A DNA stretch of 43,731 nt from Erythrobacter sp. (GCA_030731635.1 JANQTR010000111.1:1-43731), one strand, 5' to 3'; shown: positions 1 to 8,651, counted from the first letter of the stretch. The notes: generated by a model from the letters alone, not told the origin. Numbers and translations: made by a program.

Positions 1-90
1 GCCCAGACCCCGCCCAGACCACCCGTTGACACCGGCCCGGCCCGTGCTGGCGGCGCGTTTGACAAGCTGGCGGACCTGCTCAAGCGATGA
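1..90 (+). CDS. C-terminal end of an unidentified upstream gene (partial)
   Basis: An open frame enters from the left edge and ends at TGA 88-90. Its last residues (FDKLADLLKR) follow a Pro/Ala/Gly-rich linker. The stop overlaps the ATG of the next gene as ATGA, which implies translational coupling. In related alphaproteobacteria the gene before this S4 protein is usually a large helicase. That assignment rests on gene order only, because 29 residues are too few to identify a family. Confidence 0.55.
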   Translation, partial: AQTPPRPPVDTGPARAGGAFDKLADLLKR

Positions 91-482
91 AGCCAGCCGG
101 AGAGACACCAGCAGTGCATGAGTCGATCAGGGTCGACCGGCTGCTGGTGTATCTCCGCTTGGCCCGCACCCGCACGGCTGCGGCAGCAATGATCGAAGCC
201 CACGCTTTGCGCCGCAATAGAAAACATGTGCTGCGCGGTGCAGAACAAGCGCATATCGGGGACATTCTGACCATCGCGCAGGGCAACAGGGTGCAGGTGA
301 TCATACTCACCGCGATCCCCACCCGGCGCGGCCCGCCTGCCCTTGCCCGTTCGCACTATCGTGAGGTTGACCAATTTCATCAGGTTGACCCGGACAGTCT
401 TGACCGTACAGGGCAAATGACCTTAGCAGCGTCGGCTCTTGTCGCGGATGATCCGTCCGACGCTTCCCAAGACCGCTTTTGA
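87..482 (+). CDS. S4 domain RNA-binding protein (HslR-like)
   Basis: A 131-residue protein. Residues about 14-63 form an S4 RNA-binding fold: IRVDRLLVYLRLARTRTAA is followed by a basic patch (RRNRKHVLRG) and a turn ending in GDILTI. S4 proteins of this size bind structured RNA. The HslR type binds 50S subunits carrying stalled nascent chains, and by family it should act in ribosome rescue or heat response, but the target cannot be read here. The N-terminus is not canonical and the C-terminal 50 residues are low-complexity. Its ATG overlaps the upstream stop, and fdxA begins 10 bases downstream, so the three are probably co-transcribed. Confidence 0.85.
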   Translation: MKPAGETPAVHESIRVDRLLVYLRLARTRTAAAAMIEAHALRRNRKHVLRGAEQAHIGDILTIAQGNRVQVIILTAIPTRRGPPALARSHYREVDQFHQVDPDSLDRTGQMTLAASALVADDPSDASQDRF

Positions 483-492
483 AAGAGCCGCA

Positions 493-831
493 ATGACCTA
501 CGTCGTCACCGAAGACTGCATCAAGTGCAAGTATACCGATTGCGTGGAAGTGTGCCCCGTCGATTGTTTCTACGAAGGCGAGAATATGCTGGTGATCAAT
601 CCCAGCGAATGCATCGATTGCGGCGTGTGTGAACCCGAATGCCCGGCCGAAGCGATTCTGCCTGATACTGAGGACGGCCTCGAAAAGTGGCTTGAATTGA
701 ACACGCAGTATTCAGCCCAGTGGCCCAACATCACCAGCCAGAAAGCCCCGCCCGAAGATGCCGACGCGCACAAAGGCGAAAAGGGCAAATTCGAACTCTA
801 CTTCAGCGAAGAGCCCGGCGAAGGCGACTGA
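493..831 (+). CDS. fdxA: Ferredoxin FdxA, 7Fe-8S type
   Basis: A 112-residue soluble electron carrier of the Azotobacter FdI type. The start at 493 was chosen because MTYVVTEDCIKC is the conserved N-terminus and GAAAGAG sits 6-12 bases upstream; the frame is open from 439 but the extension looks non-native. C9, C17 and C50 should bind the [3Fe-4S] cluster. C21, C40, C43 and C46 should bind the [4Fe-4S] cluster, and C12 matches the free cysteine of FdI. The acidic C-terminal tail is typical of alphaproteobacterial members. It lies between the S4 protein and CarD genes, a conserved order. The redox partner is not evident. Confidence 0.95.
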   Translation: MTYVVTEDCIKCKYTDCVEVCPVDCFYEGENMLVINPSECIDCGVCEPECPAEAILPDTEDGLEKWLELNTQYSAQWPNITSQKAPPEDADAHKGEKGKFELYFSEEPGEGD

Positions 832-844
832 TTTTGCTGTAATC

Positions 845-860
845 CTTTGCATTCGCAAAG
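845..860. repeat. Small hairpin downstream of fdxA
   Basis: CTTTGC at 845-850 and GCAAAG at 855-860 form a perfect 6-bp stem with an ATTC loop, 13 bases after the fdxA stop. No T tract follows, so it is at best a weak or factor-assisted terminator. Nothing else convincing appears in the 257-base gap before carD. A TATATG element at 910-915 could be a -10 box but has no good -35 partner. Confidence 0.3.
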
Positions 861-1088
861 CGGGGCAGACACGCGTAATCGCCGACTCGCAATTTTGTTG
901 CGGACGTGCTATATGATGGCTCGACCGCGCAGGGCTGAGGCCAGCGCAGGTGACGATAACCAGAAAGGCCCGACACCAGCAACCCCCTCACCGGATGATC
1001 CGCTCCCGGCGCTGAACCTCGTTAGAGGTCGGGTCGCGCTGCTGGGATGATTGTCCGCTGGCACCAAGGCCCACAGAAAGGAACTTGC

Positions 1089-1622
1089 ATGGCAAGCACC
1101 GCAAACGCATTCACCGTTGGCGATTATGTTGTCTACCCCAAGCACGGCGTTGGCCGTGTGATCGAGCTCCAGAGCGAGGAAATCGCCGGAATGCAGCTCG
1201 AACTTTATGTTCTGCGGTTCGAAAAAGAGCGGATGACGCTGCGGGTGCCGGTGGGCAAGGTCGAAGCGATCGGGATGCGCAAGCTGTCTTCGGACAAGAC
1301 CCTGAAGCAGGCGATGGAAACCTTGAAGGGCAAGCCCAAGGTCAAGCGCACCATGTGGTCGCGCCGCGCGCAGGAATATGAAGCGAAGATCAACTCGGGC
1401 GACCTGGTGTCGATTGCCGAAGTGACGCGCGATCTGTTCCGCCCCGAAGATCAGCCCGAACAAAGCTATTCGGAACGCCAGATCTTCGAAGCCGCCTCCA
1501 GCCGCCTCGCCCGCGAATTGGCGGCGATGGAAGAGACGGACGAGCCCGCAGCGCTGAACAAGATCCTCGACGTGCTGCGCGAACACGCACCGCAATATTA
1601 CGACACTGCCGAAGAAGCCTGA
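1089..1622 (+). CDS. carD: CarD/CdnL-family RNA polymerase-binding transcription regulator
   Basis: A 177-residue protein. Residues about 8-70 form the Tudor-like RNA polymerase interaction domain (FTVGDYVVYPKHGVGRVIEL), which binds the beta subunit. The remainder is the helical DNA-contacting domain, including the PKVKRTMWSRRAQEYEAKI stretch with the conserved Trp. Family members stabilise open complexes at rRNA and other housekeeping promoters. ATG 1089 follows AAAGGAA at a good distance and starts the conserved region. An in-frame ATG at 1047 is possible but adds an unconserved leader. A strong intrinsic terminator follows, so the gene closes its transcription unit. Confidence 0.93.
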   Translation: MASTANAFTVGDYVVYPKHGVGRVIELQSEEIAGMQLELYVLRFEKERMTLRVPVGKVEAIGMRKLSSDKTLKQAMETLKGKPKVKRTMWSRRAQEYEAKINSGDLVSIAEVTRDLFRPEDQPEQSYSERQIFEAASSRLARELAAMEETDEPAALNKILDVLREHAPQYYDTAEEA

Positions 1623-1650
1623 GGCGTTTTCCGCCATATGCGAACATCAA

Positions 1651-1683
1651 GGGCTGCCCCGCCGGGGCGGCCCTTTTTGTTTG
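1651..1683 (+). terminator. Rho-independent terminator after carD
   Basis: GGGCTGCCCC at 1651-1660 pairs with GGGGCGGCCC at 1664-1673 (one T:G pair, GCC loop). It is followed by TTTTTGTTT. It lies 29 bases after the carD stop. Confidence 0.9.
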
Positions 1684-1731
1684 GGCGCGCTGATTTATTT
1701 AGGCCCACTGGCCCATCGCAGCGAAGCAGGC

Positions 1732-1760
1732 TTGCACGCCCCGCCTTGGTGTATTATATC
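1732..1760 (+). promoter_or_regulatory. Putative promoter for the DUF2807 lipoprotein gene
   Basis: TTGCAC at 1732-1737 and TATATC at 1755-1760 are separated by 17 bases and lie 36 bases before the ATG. The fit to sigma-70-type hexamers is partial. It follows the carD terminator, where a new transcription unit should begin. Confidence 0.4.
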
Positions 1761-1795
1761 GGCAACACGCCATCGTCCCAGTGGGAGAGAGACAC

Positions 1796-2590
1796 ATGAC
1801 CCAGCCAAACCGTTACCGCATCGCCCCATGGGTCGCTCTGGCACTTGCCGCCGCGCTTGCAGGCTGCGATGGCAGCGACATAGAAATCAACGGTCAGAAA
1901 GGCGTCCCGCTCGCCGAAGTCGAACTTGCCGGCCCTCCGCCGACCGACGTGGTGCTGTCTTCGGGCGACACTGTGATTCTCACCGAAGGCGATACCTTCA
2001 CGCTCAAAGTCGAAGGCGTGGATACGGACACATTGCGGTTTGTGCGCGATGACGAGGTCATCGGCATCACCCGCGAAAAGGGCTGGGACGAGGAAAGCAG
2101 CGCTGTGATCCGCATCACCATGCCCGCGCCCGAAGAAGTGGTGATCGCAGGCAGTGGCACAATCGAGGCGCAATCGCTCGCAACGACCGCCAATGTCTCG
2201 ATCGGCGGTTCGGGCTCGATCAGCTTCACCACAGTCGCGGCAGAAAAGCTGGGGATCAATATCGGCGGCAGCGGCACGGTGAAGGGCGCGGGCACGGCCA
2301 AGCGGCTGGAAGTGAACATCGGCGGCAGCGGCGATGTTGATCTCGCTGGGCTCAAGGCTGACAGCGCCGAGGTTTCCATCGGCGGGGCTGGCGATGTCGC
2401 TTTCGCTTCGGATGGTACGGTCGAAGCCAATATCGCAGGCGCAGGCGATGTGAAGGTGGCAGGCAGTGCCAAGTGCACCGTCAACGCCTTTGGCTCAGGC
2501 ACGCTGACCTGCGCGCCGGTCAGCGCCGCAGCAGCGCCTGCCGCACCGGACGCGCCATCCACCCCGATTGCGGCGAAACCCTCAGAATAG
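1796..2590 (+). CDS. Lipoprotein with DUF2807 (GIN-like beta-solenoid) domain
   Basis: A 264-residue protein with a hydrophobic N-terminus ending in the lipobox LAGC, so C24 should be lipidated. From about residue 120 onward it carries roughly 20-residue repeats of the form VxIGGSGxV / VNIGGSGDV / VSIGGAGDV / ANIAGAGDV, typical of the DUF2807 (putative auto-transporter adhesin, head GIN) right-handed beta-helix. A Pro/Ala-rich tail follows. The start at 1796 has GGGAGAGAGAC upstream; the in-frame ATG at 1781 lies inside that site. Function is not established for the family. Envelope localisation is supported by the lipobox. Confidence 0.85.
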   Translation: MTQPNRYRIAPWVALALAAALAGCDGSDIEINGQKGVPLAEVELAGPPPTDVVLSSGDTVILTEGDTFTLKVEGVDTDTLRFVRDDEVIGITREKGWDEESSAVIRITMPAPEEVVIAGSGTIEAQSLATTANVSIGGSGSISFTTVAAEKLGINIGGSGTVKGAGTAKRLEVNIGGSGDVDLAGLKADSAEVSIGGAGDVAFASDGTVEANIAGAGDVKVAGSAKCTVNAFGSGTLTCAPVSAAAAPAAPDAPSTPIAAKPSE

Positions 2591-2630
2591 CATTTGCATT
2601 CGGGTAAGCGGCGGTTGAGATTATGCACCC

Positions 2631-2960
2631 ATGCGCGCGTTCCATCTTGTTGGCCTGACCCTCGCCGCCCTTGCCTTGCAGGGATGTCTGGCGCGCGCGG
2701 CGTTGGATGTCGTCACGCTGCCGGTGCGCGCGCTGAGTAAAGGCGTGGATGTCGCCACCACCAGCCAATCCGAAGCGGACGAGAACCGTGGGCGCGAAAT
2801 CCGCAAGCGCGAAGAACGGCTCGGCGAACTGACACGCGATTTCGACAAGCAGGCAGAACGCTGCGCCGATGGCAATCGCGCGGCTTGCGAGAAAGCACAG
2901 GCGATCCGCGCGGAAATGAATGCGCTGCTGCCGGGCGTCCCGGTTGAGCCTGAGGACTAA
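2631..2960 (+). CDS. Small lipoprotein, unknown function
   Basis: A 109-residue protein with a signal sequence ending in LQGC (C19 lipidation site). After a short hydrophobic segment comes a charged, predicted coiled-coil region at about residues 50-97 (ENRGREIRKREERLGELTRD). It includes CADGNRAACEKAQA, resembling the cysteine-bracketed turn of Sel1/TPR-like repeats. I do not recognise a named family. Its TAA stop overlaps the tail of the convergent tsaC gene by 4 bases. It follows the DUF2807 lipoprotein by 40 bases and may share its transcript. Confidence 0.7.
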   Translation: MRAFHLVGLTLAALALQGCLARAALDVVTLPVRALSKGVDVATTSQSEADENRGREIRKREERLGELTRDFDKQAERCADGNRAACEKAQAIRAEMNALLPGVPVEPED

Positions 2961-3931
2961 TCAGCCGGGGTAGCCGCCCGCCGCAGCCGGTCATTGATCG
3001 CGCGGCCCACATCATGCTGCGGCACCGGAGCAACCGCAATGCGCGGCTGCGGGGCCAGCGCGGCCTGGTGCAGGCAGGCATAAAGGCGCGTGGCCGCCTC
3101 CCGCACATCACCGCCCAATGACAAGGTGCAATCGCCCCCAACATCGCCAAACCCGATCCAGAATTCATCAGGCTCGGCATGGGCCGCATCCAGCCGCACC
3201 GGCTTGCCCGGGGCATAGTGGCTGGCAATCTGGCCCGGAGCCTCAATCCGCACTTCGCTGGTCGCGCCTTCCTGCGCAGCGGGCAGCCCGCGATCGAAAT
3301 GGCGGCGGTGCAAGGTATCGCTGTTGATCGGGCCGGGGCGCAATTCGCGCCAATTGCCATCGCGATCAATCGCCAGGATTGTCGATTCCACCCCAGCGGT
3401 GGTCGGCCCGGCATCAAGCACCAGATCAATCCGCCCATCAAGCGAGGCCAGCACGTGCTGCGCTGTCGTGGGGCTGATAAATCCGCTGCGATTGGCAGAC
3501 GGCGCGGCCAGCGGAAAGTCCACCGCCTTCAGCAGCGCCCGCATCACCGGGTGCGAAGGGGCGCGCAAGGCGACGGTCGGCAGGCCGGCTGTCACAGCCT
3601 CAGCCAGAACCGCATCGTCCCGTTTCGGCAGCACCAGCGTGAGCGGGCCGGGCCAGTGGAGCATTGCAGCGAAGTCAGCGCCGGAGAGCCATTCGGCATA
3701 ACGTTTCGCCTGATTTTCATCCAGCACGTGCACGATCAGCGGATTGAAATCGGGCCGGCCTTTTGCTGTGTAAATCCGGGCCACCGCCTCGGCACTATCC
3801 GCCCGCGCGGCAAGGCCGTAAACCGTCTCGGTCGGCACCGCGACAAGTCCGCCCGATTCGAGGATCTGCGCCGCCCGGGCGATCCCTGCGGCGTCTGCCT
3901 GCACCAGTTCCGTAACGTTCTTGCCGCTCAT
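2957..3931 (-). CDS. tsaC: L-threonylcarbamoyladenylate synthase (Sua5/TsaC type)
   Basis: A 324-residue protein making threonylcarbamoyl-AMP from Thr, bicarbonate and ATP, the first step of t6A37 modification of ANN-decoding tRNAs. Residues about 10-205 are the YrdC domain: VPTETVYGLAA, the KGRPDFNPLIVHV signature, WPGPLTLVLPK and the conserved PSANRSG motif. The rest is the Sua5 C-terminal domain, so it is the long form. The gene is convergent with the small lipoprotein gene, and the two stop codons share bases 2957-2960. Confidence 0.95.
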   Translation of the reverse strand: MSGKNVTELVQADAAGIARAAQILESGGLVAVPTETVYGLAARADSAEAVARIYTAKGRPDFNPLIVHVLDENQAKRYAEWLSGADFAAMLHWPGPLTLVLPKRDDAVLAEAVTAGLPTVALRAPSHPVMRALLKAVDFPLAAPSANRSGFISPTTAQHVLASLDGRIDLVLDAGPTTAGVESTILAIDRDGNWRELRPGPINSDTLHRRHFDRGLPAAQEGATSEVRIEAPGQIASHYAPGKPVRLDAAHAEPDEFWIGFGDVGGDCTLSLGGDVREAATRLYACLHQAALAPQPRIAVAPVPQHDVGRAINDRLRRAATPAD

Positions 3932-4017
3932 GCCCCGGCGCTATATTCAATCCCCCGCCCTGCCAAGAGCGCGAGGCCTTTTCCAGACGCAAGCCCACCC
4001 GAAGGACGCCCCCCAAA

Positions 4018-5760
4018 GTGACCCCCTATACCCCGCCGACCGCCGACCAATTGCTCGCCATCCGCGTCAATGCCGGGATCGAAGAGCTGGCCCAAACCGA
4101 ACGCTTCGCCCATGCCGAAGCTGATCTGGTCGAAGCCATCGTCGAAGGCGTAGGTGCCTTTGCCGCCGGTGAATTCGCCCCGCTGAACCGCATCGGCGAT
4201 ACCGAAGGCGCACGGCTGGAAAACGGCGTGGTGCGCCTGCCCGACGGGTTCAAAGCGGCTTACGACGCCTATGTCGAACAGGGTTGGAACGCGATTGCCA
4301 GCCCCATCGCCCATGGCGGTCAGGGCCTGCCGTTCACCCTGTCGTGCAACGTGCTGGAAAACCTTGGTGCGGCGAACATGGCGTTCAATCTGCTGCCGAT
4401 GCTGTCAGTCGGCGCGATTGAGGCGCTGGAACATCACGGGAGCAAGGATCAGCAGGCGAAATACCTCCCCAACCTGGTCAGCGGCAAATGGTCGGGCACG
4501 ATGAACCTGACCGAACCTGCCGCGGGCAGCGATGTTGGCGCGCTGCGTTCCACCGCGGCGCCGATCACGGACGGGCCGCACGCGGGCAAATACCGGATCA
4601 CTGGACAGAAGATCTACATCACCTGGGGCGAACATGATCTGTCGGACAATATCATTCACCTCGTGCTCGCGCGCCTGCCCGACGCGCCCGAAGGCACGCG
4701 CGGAATCTCCTTGTTTCTGGTGCCGAAATATCATGTGAACGACGACGGCTCGCTCGGACCGAAGAACGATCTCCAATGCGTCAGCCTTGAACACAAGCTT
4801 GGCATCAATGCCTCGCCCACCTGCGTGATGAGCTACGGGGACAATGGGACATGTATTGGTGAGCTGGTCGGGCACGAAAACAAAGGCCTCGCCGCGATGT
4901 TCACGATGATGAACAATGCGCGGATCAATGTCGGCAATCAGGGCAACCAGATCGCCGAACGCGCGACCCAGCAGGCGATGGCCTATGCCACAGGCCGGGT
5001 GCAATCGGCGCGCGCCGGTTCGCCCGACAAATCCCCAGTGGCGATTATCGAACACCCCGACGTGCGCCGGATGCTGCTGCGGATGAAGGCCCTGACCGAA
5101 GGCTGCCGCGCGCTGCTGTATTACTGCGCGGGGCAGGTCGATCGCGGCAATCTAGGCGATGAATTGGCCAAAAACCGCGCCGACATCATCGTCCCGCTGT
5201 TGAAGGCGTGGGGCACCGATATTGGGGTGGAAGTCGCCGGGCTCGGCATCCAGATTCACGGCGGGATGGGCTTTGTCGAGGAAACCGGCGCGGCGCAGCA
5301 TTGGCGCGATTCGCGGATTGCCCCGATTTACGAAGGCACCAACGGCATTCAGGCCGCTGACCTTGTCACCCGCAAGCTTGGGATCGAAGGCGGCGCGGCA
5401 ATGATCGCGCTGTTCGATACCATCGCCCGCGAAGCCGCTGGCGAACCGACCCTCGCCGCGCTCGCGCAGGATTGCAGCGCCATCGCCCAGTGGATGCGCG
5501 ACGAAGCCAGCCTTGATGATCGCCTTGCGGGCAGCGTGCCGTTCTGCACCATGGCGGCGGTGGCCGTCGCAGGGTGGCAGTTGATGAAGCAGGCGCAGGC
5601 GGTTGCGGCCGGGGCTGCGCCTTCACTCAACGCGACCAAGCCTGTGACGGTGCGGTTCTTCCTCGACCGGATCGTGCCCGAAGCCGCCGGATTGCGCGCC
5701 GGGGCAATTGCAGGTGCAGACCTGCTCTACGCGCTGCCCGCCGAAGCACTGGCGAGCTGA
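4018..5760 (+). CDS. Acyl-CoA dehydrogenase, long DmdC/FadE5-like family
   Basis: A 580-residue FAD flavoenzyme that oxidises acyl-CoA to the trans-2-enoyl-CoA. The MNLTEPAAGSDVGAL and ITGQKIYITWGEHD motifs mark the flavin and substrate-binding middle domain. RIAPIYEGTNGIQ holds the catalytic base, which I place at E439. Residues about 460-575 are the extra helical C-terminal domain of this long subfamily, which includes methylmercaptopropionyl-CoA dehydrogenase DmdC. Sequence alone does not fix the substrate. The start is GTG 4018. It is followed by the DUF815 ATPase gene after one base, so the two are probably one operon. Confidence 0.92.
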   Translation: MTPYTPPTADQLLAIRVNAGIEELAQTERFAHAEADLVEAIVEGVGAFAAGEFAPLNRIGDTEGARLENGVVRLPDGFKAAYDAYVEQGWNAIASPIAHGGQGLPFTLSCNVLENLGAANMAFNLLPMLSVGAIEALEHHGSKDQQAKYLPNLVSGKWSGTMNLTEPAAGSDVGALRSTAAPITDGPHAGKYRITGQKIYITWGEHDLSDNIIHLVLARLPDAPEGTRGISLFLVPKYHVNDDGSLGPKNDLQCVSLEHKLGINASPTCVMSYGDNGTCIGELVGHENKGLAAMFTMMNNARINVGNQGNQIAERATQQAMAYATGRVQSARAGSPDKSPVAIIEHPDVRRMLLRMKALTEGCRALLYYCAGQVDRGNLGDELAKNRADIIVPLLKAWGTDIGVEVAGLGIQIHGGMGFVEETGAAQHWRDSRIAPIYEGTNGIQAADLVTRKLGIEGGAAMIALFDTIAREAAGEPTLAALAQDCSAIAQWMRDEASLDDRLAGSVPFCTMAAVAVAGWQLMKQAQAVAAGAAPSLNATKPVTVRFFLDRIVPEAAGLRAGAIAGADLLYALPAEALAS

Positions 5761-5761
5761 G

Positions 5762-6598
5762 ATGCCAAAAACGGGCGGCGCAGACGGGGGCGACGTCTGG
5801 GAGCGGATCGCCGCTGCGCTCGAACGGCTTGCGCCTGCGCCGCCGCCGCCGACCGATTGGCTCACCGCGCCTGCCTATGTGTGGGGTGGGGCAGAGGCCC
5901 GCGCGGTGGCGGCGCTGGATGCGCTGCCGCTTACCCAGCTGCACGGTATCGACGCGCAAAAGGCAGCGCTGCGAGGCAATTGTGCACGGCTGGCAGAGCG
6001 TGCGGCGGCGCATGATGTGCTGATGTGGGGCGCGCGCGGGATGGGCAAATCAGCGTTGGTGCGCGCAGCAGTCGCCGATGTGCAGGCGGAGAATGCGGGC
6101 GCGCTGGCGCTGGTACAGCTCGCCCCCGGCAGCCTGCCGACCTTCCCCGCGCTGATTGCGCAGTTGACCCCGCAACCCCGCGCGTTTCTGTTGTTTATCG
6201 ACGATCTTGGCTTTGGCGCGGATGGGCGGGCGGAAATGCTGGCCTTGCGCAGCCTGCTCGATGGCGGTGTCGCCCCGCGCCCGGCCCACATCCGCCTTGC
6301 CGTGACCGCCAACCGCCGCGCGATCATCGAGCGTGAAGACACCAGCACCGCGCTGCACGAACGTGATGAGCGTGACGATGCGCTGGCGCTGGCGGACCGG
6401 TTTGGGATGACACTGGGGTTCCACCCGGCGGACAAGGATACCTATCTTGCCATCCTGGCCGGCTATACCGCGCCGCTTGGTCTCAGCTTCGACCCGCAAG
6501 AAGCGCTGGCCTTTGCGATCCAGCGCGGCAACCGTTCGGGCCGCACCGCGCTGCAATTCGCGACCGAGTTGGCGGGGCGCGCGGGAATCAGCCTTTAA
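5762..6598 (+). CDS. DUF815 family AAA+-like ATPase
   Basis: A 278-residue protein. GARGMGKSAL is the Walker A motif (K96) and FLLFIDDLGFG the Walker B motif. The sensor/arginine-finger region includes LAVTANRRAIIERED and the family-typical DERDDALALADRFGMTLGF. DUF815 proteins are P-loop ATPases of unestablished role. The start at 5762 directly follows the dehydrogenase stop. An in-frame ATG at 5708 would overlap that gene extensively and adds unconserved sequence. The last codon overlaps the convergent neighbour by 4 bases. Confidence 0.88.
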   Translation: MPKTGGADGGDVWERIAAALERLAPAPPPPTDWLTAPAYVWGGAEARAVAALDALPLTQLHGIDAQKAALRGNCARLAERAAAHDVLMWGARGMGKSALVRAAVADVQAENAGALALVQLAPGSLPTFPALIAQLTPQPRAFLLFIDDLGFGADGRAEMLALRSLLDGGVAPRPAHIRLAVTANRRAIIEREDTSTALHERDERDDALALADRFGMTLGFHPADKDTYLAILAGYTAPLGLSFDPQEALAFAIQRGNRSGRTALQFATELAGRAGISL

Positions 6599-8073
6599 TT
6601 GATTTGCTGCCCTTCCTGCTTGCGCAGGAAATCTTCCTCAAACGCGGCGCGCGGGTCTTTCAGCTGGCGGGCGGGCATACGTTCGCTTTGCAGCCGCGCA
6701 ATTGCGGGCGCAGGCGCGGCATCGGGGGCGCGCACCCGCCAGATGATCCCAGCGGTGTCATCTGACACCAGCAGCGCGCCATCGCCGGCCCATTCGACCC
6801 AGGTCGGCCGCCCGCGGGTGGTGCCATCGGCTTTCAGGAACCCGGTCAGCACCGGGACCGGCTTGCCCACCGGGTTGCCCAGGGCATCGAACCCGACATA
6901 GACCACATCATAGCCCGACGCCGGCTTGCGGTTCCACGATCCATGCCGCGCGATAAAGGCCCCGCTGGCGAATTTATCGCCCATCACATTGCCCTGTTTG
7001 CTGAACACCATCCCCAACGCGGCAACATGTGGGCCGAGCGCGAATTCCGGGTTGCGGACATATTCCATCAGAAAGCGCGGCATCGGCGCTTCGACCCGGC
7101 GGTCGCGGTTGGTTTTGTAATAGACCCACGGCCAGCCATACTGCGCGCCCACCGGAACATTGGTGAGGTAATCAGGCACGAGGTCTGACCCAAGCATGTC
7201 GCGTTCGTTCACCGTGGTCCACAGCTCGCCGGTCCAGGGGCTGAAATCCAGCCCGTTGGGGTTGCGCAATCCGACCGCGAAGGGGCGCTGGCGTCCTTTG
7301 GCGAAATCATATTGCCAGATCATCGCCCGGCCTTCTTCGACCTTCATGCCAGCTTCGCCGATATTGCTGACCGATCCGACCGCGACATAAAGGCTCTGCC
7401 CATCAGGCGCGATTTCAAGGTTGCGCATCCAGTGGCCGCCACCGCCGGGCAGATCCATCAGTTTGCGCGGGGCGCCGGTGACTTTGTCGCTGCCAAGTTC
7501 ATAGGGGAAGGCCAGCACGGCATTGTGGTTGGCAACATAAAGCGTGCCATCCTTCCAGCTCAGACCCGAAGGCGAATCGAGCCCGTCTTCAAGGATCACC
7601 TGCTTCGTTTCGGCGGTGCCATTGCCGTCAACATCGCGCAGCAACACGATCCGGTTGGGCGATTCGCCCGCTGATCCGGCCTTGGCGAACAGGATGCCTT
7701 CGATCCAACCCTGAACGGTGGCCATGATGCCGCCGCCTTTGTCCTGTTTTGCCGGTGCACGGGTGAGCGATACCAGCACATCACCATTGGGCAGCGCATA
7801 GAGCGTGCGCGGATGCTCCAGCCCTTCGGCAAAGCGCACCACGTCCAACCCGGAGGCCGGGATTGGCGCTTCGTCCGCCTGCCAGCCCACCGGTTCGGCA
7901 ATCTGCACCGTCGGGAAGCTTTGCGGGTCACCTTCCTGCAGCACCGGATCGGTGCCCGCGACCTCGTCAATCGACAGGTCGGCGGTGTCCCCCCGGCTGA
8001 GGAACCAGAACGTCCCCCCGGCGAGCACGATAATGATCCCAAGGGTGATTGCGATTTTGCGGATAATGGCCAT
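6595..8073 (-). CDS. Membrane-anchored sorbosone dehydrogenase-like beta-propeller protein
   Basis: A 492-residue protein. Residues about 5-25 (IRKIAITLGIIIVLAGGTFWF) form an uncleaved-looking membrane anchor, followed by a periplasmic six-bladed propeller of the PQQ-dependent glucose/sorbosone dehydrogenase family. Typical motifs are FAEGLEHPRTLYALPNGDVLV, GLRNPNGLDFSPWTGELW, VPVGAQYGWPW, FIARHGSWNR and GRPTWVEWAGDGALLVSDD. Oxidation of sugar or aldose-type substrates is inferred from the family; many members lack tested activity. ATG 8073 puts the anchor at the N-terminus. An upstream ATG at 8109 in the same frame is an alternative. Its stop overlaps the convergent DUF815 gene. Confidence 0.88.
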   Translation of the reverse strand: MAIIRKIAITLGIIIVLAGGTFWFLSRGDTADLSIDEVAGTDPVLQEGDPQSFPTVQIAEPVGWQADEAPIPASGLDVVRFAEGLEHPRTLYALPNGDVLVSLTRAPAKQDKGGGIMATVQGWIEGILFAKAGSAGESPNRIVLLRDVDGNGTAETKQVILEDGLDSPSGLSWKDGTLYVANHNAVLAFPYELGSDKVTGAPRKLMDLPGGGGHWMRNLEIAPDGQSLYVAVGSVSNIGEAGMKVEEGRAMIWQYDFAKGRQRPFAVGLRNPNGLDFSPWTGELWTTVNERDMLGSDLVPDYLTNVPVGAQYGWPWVYYKTNRDRRVEAPMPRFLMEYVRNPEFALGPHVAALGMVFSKQGNVMGDKFASGAFIARHGSWNRKPASGYDVVYVGFDALGNPVGKPVPVLTGFLKADGTTRGRPTWVEWAGDGALLVSDDTAGIIWRVRAPDAAPAPAIARLQSERMPARQLKDPRAAFEEDFLRKQEGQQIN

Positions 8074-8150
8074 GTGGCGTGAGATAGAGCCGCGAAGCGC
8101 AACCGGCAACTGGCAAGCGGCGAATGGCCCAATGAAAGGCGATCCTTCCG

Positions 8151-8651
8151 ATGTATGACTTCAAGCCGGGTGAGAGCCAGGACGTGGCCGAACTCTACCG
8201 CGAACTGCTAGGGGCCGCCGACGCGCTGACCGCAGATGAACCCGACAGCGTTGCCAACATGGCCAATGTCGCAGCGCTGTTGTGGGAATTCCTGCCCGAT
8301 TTGAACTGGGCCGGGTTCTACAGGGTGGCTCCAGCCAAGCGCAGCCCTGCCCTTGAGCTGGTCTTGGGCCCGTTTGTCGGCCGCCCGGCCTGCATTCGCA
8401 TCCCGTTTGGTACAGGCGTCTGCGGCACGGCCGCGCAAAGCGGCGCGACTCAGCTGGTCGAGGATGTCCACGCCTTCCCGGGCCACATTGCCTGTGATGC
8501 GGCGAGCCAATCCGAACTGGTGGTGCCAGTGACGCGCGATGGCCGGGTGATCGCGGTGATCGACCTCGACAGTCCCCACCCAGCGCGCTTCACCCAAGCC
8601 GACGCGCAAGGCGTCGAAGCGCTTGCGGCGCTGCTTTCCGCCCGGATTTGA
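8151..8651 (+). CDS. msrC: Free methionine-(R)-sulfoxide reductase (GAF domain)
   Basis: A 166-residue single-GAF protein reducing free methionine-R-sulfoxide. The three family cysteines are present with the standard spacing of 10 and 24: C81 (RPACIRIPFG), C91 (TGVCGTAA) and C115 (HIACDAAS). The C-terminal VVPVTRDGRVIAVIDLDSP strand is also characteristic. The length is normal and the protein should be cytosolic. Transcription diverges from the sorbosone dehydrogenase-like gene across a 77-base gap. Confidence 0.94.
   Translation: MYDFKPGESQDVAELYRELLGAADALTADEPDSVANMANVAALLWEFLPDLNWAGFYRVAPAKRSPALELVLGPFVGRPACIRIPFGTGVCGTAAQSGATQLVEDVHAFPGHIACDAASQSELVVPVTRDGRVIAVIDLDSPHPARFTQADAQGVEALAALLSARI

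Noticed and set aside
847..1050. Possible 67-residue gene between fdxA and carD
   Set aside because: No ribosome binding site, no family resemblance, and it lies in the expected promoter region of carD.
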